The translations under genes were made by a program, and so were the position numbers. From assembly GCF_905171765.1 (NCBI RefSeq), contig NC_053392.1:31302192-31366191 (forward strand): a stretch of DNA of 64,000 bases, written 5' to 3'. This stretch comes from Bufo bufo. Lineage: Eukaryota; Chordata; Amphibia; Anura; Bufonidae. Of the stretch, positions 55,618-64,000 are shown one piece after another. The notes beneath the pieces were generated by a model. That model made no database searches. It saw only the letters and a program-made list of their open reading frames with translations, and was not told the origin of the DNA. How positions within the stretch are numbered: the first letter of the stretch is position 1; the number at the start of each line of letters is the position of its first letter.

Positions 55618-58600
55618 TCATGCATTAGGCGGGACAGTTGGTCGTGTTTCTCCACAATATGAAGAATTCAGCCAAGCATCCCAAATTTTGAGAAACTTAT
55701 GATGTGTGCGACATGACCTACTGGACATCTCTTCAAATCTGCATATTTGATGTACTTTTTCAATCCATTCACTAACAGAAGGAGGAGTAATACTTAACCA
55801 TTTCAAGGGGATTAGAGATTTGGCTGCTGCAAGAAAATGGTTAATTAAAACTAAGGGCTGTTGACTTCTGTCTGATAAAGGGAGCCTAAGTAAAACCAGG
55901 GTCGGGGTCAATGTTAGCTTTATGCCCAAGATGTCTTTTAATTTACCTTCAATCTCAGACCAAAAGGGGCGTATGAGCACACACTCCCACCATATATATG
56001 CATGCGTACCAACCTGAGAGTTACACCTCCAGCATAAGTTTGATGGAGATAAACAGTGAGCATACAGAAACTCAGGCGTTTTATACCATCGAGCTAAAAT
56101 CTTGTAATGTGTTTCTTGTAAACGTACACATCTAGAATGGCCATGTGACTTCTGGAGTATTTGACGCTTATCATTTTCAGAAAAGGATAGACCTAGTTCC
56201 TTTTCCCAGGACGCAATATACCCAGGATCAAGCAAACTTTTGGTTTCCCTCACTACAGATATCATCCTAGAAAGCTTACCAAACTCCGGTCTCACAGAAT
56301 AAAGGTTCCTTTCAAACTCAGTAAGTTCTCTGAAGGGGTAGTTGTTTTGTAGAAAGATCTCACAACATCTGTTAAAGTGTGAAGCATGCAAAAAAGTGAG
56401 AACAAAGTTTGGAAGTAGCTCCCCTAACTCTGTGAGGTCTGGAATCCCTCCGCTCGGGAATAGTTTTGAGACTGTCACATGTCCCAGCTGCTCCCACATG
56501 GGTTTAAAGGTCAAAGATTCCCTACCAACGACCACAGGTATTAAGCTGGAAGGTAATAACGGTGAAATCTTAGGGGCTAGAGAAGGTGACAAAGAAGTCC
56601 AGGTTACTACAGCACCTTTGAAAAGTAAGTTATTATCTGATGGGTCAAACTTCCTACCTGTTTTGGCTGGAATCCACAGATCTCTCAGTAAGTCACCTTT
56701 GTAAGCTCTCTTTGACCATCTGAACATATTCTGCTGGTCAGAGAAGCCAGCTAAACTAATCCATCTTCTCAATTGAATTGCTTTATATAGTGTATGCATA
56801 TCTGGTAAGCCTATACCTCCCTTCTCTCTAGTTTTAACCAGAAGTTCATGTGCCAGTCTGGGACGTTTCTGTTTCCATATGTAACTCGAGAACAGTGTTC
56901 TTAATTTGGTGAAAAATGTTTGTGGTAAAGCAATCGGTAACATTTGCATTTTATATAGGATCTTGGGGAGTATATACGTTTGGATGACATTTTTCCTACC
57001 GAACCATGAGATTAGAGGTAGGTCATATTCTGAGAGTATTTTTTGAATTTCAGTAAGGAGCGGGTGAAAGTTTATGTCATATATTTTGTGAATAGCCGAA
57101 GGAATGTGCACCCCTAAGTATTTAAGTGAAGAGGAGGCCCATATGAAGGGGGAGATATTTTTAACTTTATTATATTTTTGTTTAGTGAGGGAAATATTTA
57201 ACAGTTCCGATTTTGTAACGTTCACTTTGAAATTTGAGATTACTCCAAAAGCCTCAAACAGATCCACCAGGCAGGGCAACCCAACCTCCGGTTCGGGCAA
57301 CAAAAATAGTAGATCATCTGCAAAAGCTAATGTCTTTAATTCACCTTCAGGAGTAGGGAATCCTTTAATGTGCGGGTGTTGTCTTACCCTCTGAAGCAAT
57401 GTCTCCATAACCAGAACAAACAAAGTTGGAGAGAGAGGGCAACCCTGCCTGGTGCCATTCGCTATCTCAAAGGGAGATGATAAATAATCATTTACCAGCA
57501 GAGAAGCTGAAGGTTGAGAATATAGCGAAAATATAGCTTCTATGAAGCTTTCTGGGAAACCAAACTTTATGAGAGTGGAGCGCATAAAAATCCAACTCAC
57601 CCTATCAAAGGCCTTCTCGGCATCTACTCCGAGAAGGACCAATGATCTATTTTCTGCATGTGCCTGGTGAATTGCGGTAAGAAGCTTAATCGTGTTGGTC
57701 CTCCCCTCCCTCCCCGGGACAAAACCTGACTGTTCCTCACCTATCAAATGAGGTAAAAGTTTCTTTATTCTTAAGGATAAAAGCTTAGCCCATATTTTTA
57801 AGTCTAAATTTAGAAGTGAGATAGGTCTATAGCTCCCACATTCTTCTAGATTTTTTTTCCCTCTTTTGCTATAAGGGTAATATGAGCTTCTTGAGTTTGT
57901 CTAGGTAGTGGTGTACCCTCAAATAATGAAGAGCAGAGATCCACAAGATGAGGCATGATTACATCTTGCAATTTTTTGTAATAGAGCAAAGGCAGACCAT
58001 CCGGCCCTGGGCTTTTTCCCGGGGGGAAGGAGGCGAGGACCACAGAAACTTCCTTCTGTGTTATAGGAGTAAGAAGGGAGTTTGTCATTGCTTGGTCTAA
58101 TTTCGGTAAGGAAATACCTTGTAAGAAGTTATCTATTAGGCTTTTCTTCTGTCTGTCACTATATGTAGTGTTAGTTTTGTCTATATTGTATAATTCTAAA
58201 TAATATTTTTGGAACGCTGCAGCCATCTCTGGGAGAGATGAAGTTGCTTTCCCCGTATGATCCTTAATTTTATGGATGTGTTGCTTAGCTTTCTCTTTTT
58301 TAAGCAGTGCCGTCATAAGCTTCCCCCCTTTATTTCCGTGTGCATATAATTTGTGTCTAAAATGCAAGTAAGCTTTGGCCGATTTATTTTGCAAATGAGT
58401 GAGGAGCTTTTCTCTCAAGATTCTCAGTTTCTCTTGCGTTTCCCTTAGACTGCTATTTTTATGTTCTTTCTCTAATATTGAAATTTGTTCTAACAGATCA
58501 TCTGTGACTTTTTGCCTTTCCTTTTTTAACTTAGAGCCCCATGAAATAAATAGCCCTCTGACAAAAGCTTTATGAGATTCCCATATTATTGGACTCTTTG

Positions 58601-59441
58601 GTCCTGAATTTTTGTTTATTTCGAAAAAGAACTTAAGTTGCGACTGTATATCTAAGAATGCATTAGTATTTTCTAAAATTTGCTCATTCAAGCGCCATCT
58701 CCAAGTTGCGGGAATAACATCTGACAATGTGAGGGAAAAATGGACTGGTGCATGGTCTGAGAGTGTTATGCTCGAAATACCTGTGGTCGTTACCCATGGC
58801 AATAGAGAAGCATGGACCATTAGGTAGTCCAGTCTTTGATGCGAGTTGTGTACTGAAGAAAAGTAGGAATAGTCCCGAGCGGAGGGATTCTGCAGCCGCC
58901 AAATGTCTGAAAGAAAAAGTTCAGAAAGTTTAGAGCGTAATCTAGCCAAAGCATGATGGGAAGCGCTCGACTTATTTGTAGAGGAATCCAATAACGGATT
59001 TAAAGTTACATTCAAGTCCCCACCCAAAATTATAGGTCCATCTGCAAATACTTTAAGTTTATCTAATGCGTCAAGAAGCCAAGGAACTTGACCGTGATTA
59101 GGCGCATATAAATTTGCTAAAGTAAGTTTTGTATTATAAATTTGCACTCTCAAAAACAGCATTCTACCCTCTAAGTCTGTGTGCTGTTTCATAATTTTTA
59201 TAGGAACTGATTTGTGTACTGCTATCGACACACCTTTAGAAGCCGAAGTGGTGTGACAGGAGTGGCACCAGTTTGTGTAATATTTAGAGGGTAACTTGGG
59301 AATTTTATCTTTTTTAAAATGAGTCTCTTGTAAAAAGAGAATAGAAGCTTTAAGTTTCTTGAGCATATCCAGTACGTGATGCCGCTTGTTAGGGGTATTT
59401 AGGCCCCTTACGTTAAAGGTTACACACTTGATTTCACTCAT
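55618..59441 (-). pseudogene. L1 ORF2, endonuclease and reverse transcriptase, one frameshift
   Basis: The N-terminal frame (59441-57846, 531 residues) has an APE-type endonuclease: MSEIKCVTFNVRGLN, LQETH (catalytic Glu), GGDLNVTLNP, and SDHAPV near residue 225. It ends AKEGKKI at a T8 run on the plus strand (57851-57858); a missing base there shifts the frame. The second frame (57747-55618, 709 residues) starts in the RT at QSGFVPGREGRTN and has LGVDAEKAFDRVSW, NGTRQGCPLSP and the catalytic FADDLLF, then a Cys-containing C-terminus (CWRCNSQVGTHAYIWW). Apart from this one lesion no other break was seen. It primes and copies its RNA at a nicked target. Confidence 0.93.
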
Positions 59442-60689
59442 ACCTTGACTTTACCACCAACCTTGCAGGGAGGGTGCAGGAGTAGAAATGGGAAGGGGAA
59501 GGGAGGTAAAAACAAAACAATAAAAATAGTAGCGTGTGAACAAACTTCACCTCACTCAGTACCCAAGTATGAAAACCAATAAGGCTATAAGCCAAAAAGG
59601 GAGATCTGGCGTGAGGGGTGAAGTATAATATGAGCCTCAAACTTTGAAGCAAGTAAATGAGTTTTTGTGTGAGGTAAAAACTCAGGGTGGAGAGAACAGG
59701 TGTTCAAGTTAAGAACAATTCTTGACCTGTGGTGTACAAGCACTAACATTATGTTAATCAAAAAGGGCAACTCGCCAACTGATGTAACCCCTGATTATGG
59801 CATATGGTACCAACAACATCCAGTAATATAAGTATAAGCTTATTTAGCTAGAAAAACACATGGGAAAGAAGGGAGGGGGTGGAAAGAAGAAGGGGGTGGA
59901 GAGGTAAACTCTTTGTATTTGGTCTATCTGGTAACTGAAAACTAGTAGAGTATCAGTTTAGATACTGCTGCTAAAACCTATCATTAGGCATTTAGGTAAA
60001 GCTATAGATAAGTCATCTACATATGAGGTAAAAATAATATAATATATAACATAAGAGAGTAATAGAATTTCTGTGGTACACACTAAGCTAAGACATTAAC
60101 CTGCAGCTGTATAAGACAATAAGATGAGATCTCTTCTGAGCTATCTAGCTGTGTTACTTTATGTTCACAGACCCTTATTTCTTACAACTATTCCTGAGTC
60201 TTATAGCTTACAGCTACCTCTCAACTGTCTATAATTAAGAGTAAAGTAAAGAAAGGGGGAGGGAAGGGTTGGAAAGAGGGGTGTACAAAACTTCCTTACA
60301 AACAGACATATTTACCAGCTTAGTAATACGGGGCATTCATTATACTTATGTATTATTAAATATCAGACCAGAATAGAGTCCTTTTTCCATGTCTTGCCGT
60401 CCAGCGTCTAGGTGAAGACCAAGGAGGAGAAATAAGAAAGGAAGGAAGGGGAGGGAATAGGGAAAAAGAAAGGGGAAAGAAGGAGAATGAGAGGATAAAT
60501 CAGCATTAATAAGCCTAGCTAGCAGTCATCTGGAACTTTGCCTCAAACGATCTTCTCCAAAACAAGGTGAAGTGTCTATTCCATTATGTTAACTGGAACC
60601 GATTCAGCTCCGATCGAGCTGTCTGTGAAACGTCCGGTGCCAAATCAGGGTGAGAGAAATAGCAAGGTATAGCATAGTAAGTCCTTGGG
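59442..60689 (-). other. L1 inter-ORF spacer
   Basis: About 1.25 kb with no substantial ORF. Plus strand is purine-rich in three blocks (59870-59910, 60240-60290, 60420-60500). Mammalian L1 has tens of bases here. Nothing suggests a separate insertion: no TSD or tips were seen. Confidence 0.7.
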
Positions 60690-61748
60690 TCAACGATGTG
60701 GCGACTTGTTGTGAGATGTTGATCTCTTCATTCTCTGGGGTTTAGGGCGAGAAGATGTGTGCCATTCCTCTAGCTGAGGTAAAAGTGGTAACCTTATCAG
60801 ATCTGCTGCCGGCGACCATGATGGAATCTCTATGGGTTCTATACCCAGGATAGACCACGCGTTCTCAAGATCAGCAGGCGTTTTTATGATCACTCTCTTC
60901 TCATTTTTCATTATGGAGATCCCAAATGGAAACAGCCAGGCATATTGTAGGTGTTTAGCCCGTAATTTTTCCAATAACGGCCGCAACATCCGCCGCTTCT
61001 GGAGGGTAGAAGGGGCGATATCCTGGTAAAGAGAAATCTCGGTTCCTTCATATGAGATAGGGCTCTTTTCTCTGGCCGAACTCAGTATCGCTGCTGTGTC
61101 CACAAATGAGAGTAGTCCACAAATTACATCACGCGGTGGATCACTGGGCTTTGGTTTTGAGCGGAGGGCTCTATGTATGCGTTCTATCACTATTCCTAGG
61201 CCTCGGTCTGGCCCCAATAGCTCCACAAATATTTCTTTTGCCACCTTAGGAAGTGCCTCATTAGCCCATGATTCAGGCAACCCCTTAAACCTGATATTTT
61301 TACGGCGACTTCTATTCTCCTGGTCTTCTATTAATGTGTACGCCGTATTTACATGAGCTTCCAATTGCTCTGTTCTGGTCGCTAGGCCTGTGGCGTGTGC
61401 AGTGAGCTCTGAACATGTCGTCTCAAGGGCCTCCGTTCTGAAGCCCAGAGCATGTAAGTCAGTCTTAATATCAGCAAGATCTTCCCTTACCGGTCTCAGT
61501 GCCTGGGTCAGGGTTCTTTTTAGCACAGCCGCGGTGAGTGTATCGTCCGGGGTCTGTTCATCTTCACTGCTAGAGCGGCGTTCCTCCTCCGATTCTCTCT
61601 TCTCAGGAGGTTCCGGCGCCATCTTAGTTTGTGAGGCGGGAGATTGCGTATTCCTCTTTGCAAAGAGTTTCGTTACCGCTGCCTGGTTCATCTTCGACCT
61701 AGCGGCTCCTTCATCTTCCCCTGGCTGATATCTGCCAACTTTGCCCAT
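60690..61748 (-). CDS. L1 ORF1 protein
   Basis: An intact 352-residue frame. N-terminal basic and acidic low-complexity stretch, a coiled coil from about residue 75 to 140 (leucine-spaced, ending LIEDQENRSRR), then the RNA recognition domain KNIRFKGLPES, ERIHRALRSKPKP, RDVICGLLSF, and the C-terminal domain with LRAKHLQYAWLFPFGIS. The protein forms trimers that coat L1 RNA. Start chosen at 61748 (MGKVGRYQ) because the leader begins only 100 bp upstream and the frame has a stop there. Length is normal for L1 ORF1. Confidence 0.92.
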   Translation of the reverse strand: MGKVGRYQPGEDEGAARSKMNQAAVTKLFAKRNTQSPASQTKMAPEPPEKRESEEERRSSSEDEQTPDDTLTAAVLKRTLTQALRPVREDLADIKTDLHALGFRTEALETTCSELTAHATGLATRTEQLEAHVNTAYTLIEDQENRSRRKNIRFKGLPESWANEALPKVAKEIFVELLGPDRGLGIVIERIHRALRSKPKPSDPPRDVICGLLSFVDTAAILSSAREKSPISYEGTEISLYQDIAPSTLQKRRMLRPLLEKLRAKHLQYAWLFPFGISIMKNEKRVIIKTPADLENAWSILGIEPIEIPSWSPAADLIRLPLLPQLEEWHTSSRPKPQRMKRSTSHNKSPHR

Positions 61749-61848
61749 AATTTTGGCGAATTAATGGTGTTTTTAATGCCAGTGCTTGTACTCGGCAGGA
61801 GAGAGCTCTCTCAGGCTGCCATCCAGTCCGCGGTCAAGCTCCGCCCCC

Positions 61849-61864
61849 TTGCAATTTACATTTT
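61849..61864. repeat. L1 target site duplication, 5' side
   Basis: TTGCAATTTACATTTT, the partner of 55227-55242. Confidence 0.92.
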
Positions 61865-62223
61865 GTGCAAGTAATTAAATAAACAGCGTGGGTTGTATTG
61901 CAGTTGAGATACGCTGTCATTGGGAAAACTCTTTTGTTTGCAGTTGAAGAAAAAGTTTTGGATATTAACATATGTGTGCAGCAAATGCATCTGTGGTGTC
62001 CACACCTGTAACTCCCCTTGGTCCTAAGCCACACTGGTTGCAATTTTTTCTCTTCTTGATATAGGCTGAGGCTGACATAGTTTGCAATTGTGGGCGCCCT
62101 TCTAGCTGCGCATTTAACCCCATCTGCAACTATGTCAGTCCCTTCTCTATCATAAGACAGGACAGGAAAATACTTTTTTACAATATGACATATTTGTTGG
62201 TACTCTGTACTGTATTGTGTCAC
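61865..62223 (-). pseudogene. Penelope-like element linker with Cys/His motif
   Basis: The minus-strand frame reads YQQICHIVKKYFPVLSYD, GVKCAARRAPTIAN and GSYRCGHHRCICC, the Cys-rich zinc-finger-like linker between RT and endonuclease, then NTTHAVYLITCTKCKLQ, where GIY-YIG begins. It is out of frame with the RT at 62391, so a shift lies in 62224-62390. Confidence 0.87.
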
Positions 62224-62390
62224 AAACAGATTGTTTCTTCTGCCCTTGTCCTTGATATTATGATTTTTGTTTTTATTTTTACTACTTATGCCTGTATCAG
62301 AAAGTGGAGCCTACGTTTGCAATGAATGTTCCTGTCTAGGATAAAGGAGGGATCCCCTTTCAATGGTTGAGACCTGTGCTATAGCATCCT

Positions 62391-63999
62391 CTACAAGTTT
62401 TGCGCCATAGCCTCTTTTACCCAATCTATGCGAGATGTGTCTAGCTTCCTCCATAAAGCTTTTTTCTTCCTGCAATTCCTTCTTGCACGGATTATTTCCC
62501 CTCTGGGTATGTTTGCAATTACATGTTTTGGATGACAGGATGTCACATATAATGTTGTATTACCTGCCATGGGTTTCCTATATGTGCAGGTGGAGACCCG
62601 ATTGGTGGCGGGGTCCCCCCTCAGGCGCAAATCCAAAAAGGCCACCTCCAGTGTATCATGGTGGACACTAAATAAAAGTGTGCCCACACAGGAATTGATG
62701 TAACCACAAAAGGATGGTATGGCCGCCACATCGCCCATCCAAATCAGGATCAGGTCATCGATGCAACGGCTATACCACCTGATGTGGTGCCAAAAAGGGT
62801 GGGTGTCGATGAAGAGAAAACACCTCTCCCACCATGCCATAAAAATGTTAGCAATGGAGGGAGAGAATTTGGCCCCCATCGACACCCCCGATATCTGAAG
62901 GTTAAATTTATTGTTGAACATGAAGAAGTTGCGCCTGAGGAGGAAGTCCACCACCATCAGGACATATTCCTGCAAACCTGCAGTAATGTTCCCATATATC
63001 TGTAGGAACCAAGTTAGAGATTTAATGGCCAATTCGTGAGGAATATTGGTATACAAGGACACTACGTCCGCTGTGATCCATACATAGTTTGAGGACCATT
63101 CAATATTTTCAATGGTTTGCAAGACGGACGTAGTGTCCCTGAGATAACCTGGTATTAGTGGTATGAGTGGCTGAAGTATGGAATCAACCCATTGTGACAT
63201 TCTTTCGGAAAAGGAGCCAATGCCCGCTACAATTGGCCTGAGGGGAGGTGGAAAAACATTTTTGTGTGTTTTTGGAAGTGCGTGAAACACTGGGATAACC
63301 GGGGATACAATATAGATATATTCTGATTCCTTGTTAGTTAGGAAACCTAGTTGGGTCCCTAAGTCCAAGATGTCCCTCAGTTCCTTCTGGAAAGAGGGGA
63401 GGGGGTTGTCGCTAAGATTGACATATACTGTAGTGTCACTAAGCATGGATTCAATCAGGGTCCTGTATAGGCCACTGTCCAGCACGACAACCCCCCCTCC
63501 CTTATCAGATTGTTTGATTACAACATCCACCCTTGTTTTTAAATCCTGGAGTGCCTTTTTTTCTTTTTTAGTGACATTGTTACAACCCCCAGGATTCTGA
63601 TTAGTCTGATCATGCAGCAAAACTAAATCACGTTCAACCAAATCCTAGTATCGATCCAGTGCTGGAGATCTGGACTGATTCGGATAAAAATCCTGATTCT
63701 TTGTATGAAAATGCATGGACCTGTTTTATAAATCCAGATCCTCCAGAACTGTATTAGACTCCTGAAGTTCACACACATGCATTATTTCATGAAAGCTCTT
63801 GTGTCTATTATTTAAAGTACTTGTACCGACACAGACAAAGGGATCACTTGTGGACACAACAGGGTGATCAGCGTTCCCAGCCTCCGCAGCACAAACATCA
63901 TCACCACCCACCTGAAAATGCCGACGGAGAGTGAGGGCGCGGGCCAGCCTGTTGACATCCAGAAGAGTCCTGTACAGATCAAATTGACAGGTAGGAGAA
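62391..63999 (-). pseudogene. Penelope-like element N-terminus and reverse transcriptase
   Basis: From 64000 down: LYRTLLDVNRLARALTLRRH, then SFHEIMHVCELQES to a stop at 63726; after a break the 416-residue frame 63641-62391 gives VVIKQSDKGGGVVVLD (RT motif 1-2 region), FHALPKTHKN and PIVAGIGSFSERMSQWVD, then ITADVVSLYTNIPH (first catalytic Asp), SGVSMGAKFSPSIANIFM, and CIDDLILIW (catalytic Asp pair), followed by RLRGDPATNRVSTCTYRKP. All RT motifs typical of Penelope-like elements are present. Two breaks (63640-63726 region and 62224-62390). Confidence 0.9.
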
Positions 64000-64000
64000 A

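Larger units (their letters stand above)
55243..61848 (-). mobile_element. Full-length L1 retrotransposon
   Basis: About 6.6 kb between 16-bp target duplications. On the minus strand: a 100-bp leader starting GGGGGCGGAGCTTGACCGCG, ORF1 (61748-60690), a 1.25-kb spacer, ORF2 (59441-55618), a 3' UTR of about 370 bp, and a short poly(A) (T run at 55243-55248). The complete 5' leader shows it is not 5'-truncated. A C-run on the coding strand (55538-55551) lies in the 3' UTR. It interrupts the Penelope-like element. Confidence 0.95.
54936..64000 (-). mobile_element. Penelope-like element (endonuclease-positive), split by L1
   Basis: On the minus strand from the window edge downwards: an N-terminal region (63650-64000), RT (62391-63641), a Cys-rich linker (61865-62223), and, after the 6.6-kb L1, a GIY-YIG endonuclease (54936-55242). 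The linker stops at CTKCKLQ and the endonuclease part starts at KKCKLQYVG, with the L1 target duplication encoding the overlap. The order RT, linker, GIY-YIG is that of Penelope-like elements such as Neptune. The 5' end is outside the window. Confidence 0.92.

Overview
This window looks like nuclear DNA of a frog or toad. It is non-coding except for one olfactory receptor gene, and almost everything else is transposable elements inserted into one another. The amphibian call rests on the mixture: Ac-type hAT transposons with BED fingers and palindromic MITEs, several Tc1 elements, Ty3/Gypsy chromoviruses, an endonuclease-bearing Penelope-like element, an L1 with the frog-type ORF layout, and a long TTAA-flanked repeat. 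This is inference from remembered family features; no database was searched.

Layout. 1-3101: the 5' half of an hAT element whose transposase runs off the left edge (minus strand), with a shorter relative (573-2289, perfect 8-bp TSD) and a MITE inside it. 3105-17317: an old Tc1 element (minus) split by a third relative of the first hAT (3783-5371) and by a Gypsy element (5777-17132, plus). That Gypsy is itself split by a younger Gypsy (8410-14951, minus), whose 5' LTR holds a 393-bp-armed fold-back element. A solo LTR with a CTCF-like site sits in the 3' LTR of the outer Gypsy. 17318-19300: dispersed repeats, a decayed hammerhead-ribozyme unit and another solo LTR. 19521-20474: an intact olfactory receptor (minus).

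21020-38764: hAT country. An old hAT (A) carries a truncated hAT (C, 22050-25177) and a nearly intact 9561-bp hAT (B, 26769-36329) with 8-bp TSDs, 16-bp TIRs, a transposase broken by one in-frame stop, and a different minisatellite at each end. 39254-42034: a TTAA-bounded repeat that opens with a train of hairpins. 42791-46540: Tc1 fragments and two hAT MITEs. 46545-48075: 3' end of a non-LTR element with a TATC microsatellite inside. 48657-50276: a complete Tc1 with one nonsense codon. 50771-52050: a 31-bp-type minisatellite with a MITE in it. 53351-54670: a decayed Tc1. 54936-64000: a Penelope-like element (minus) interrupted by a full-length L1 (55243-61848, 16-bp TSD).

The elements do not work together as an operon. 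Their relation is stratigraphic: the order of insertion can be read from which unit splits which. Best candidates for further attention are hAT-B and its paired arrays, the recurring YY1-like and CCCATT/AATGGG motifs in hAT ends, the hammerhead remnant, and the hairpin train.
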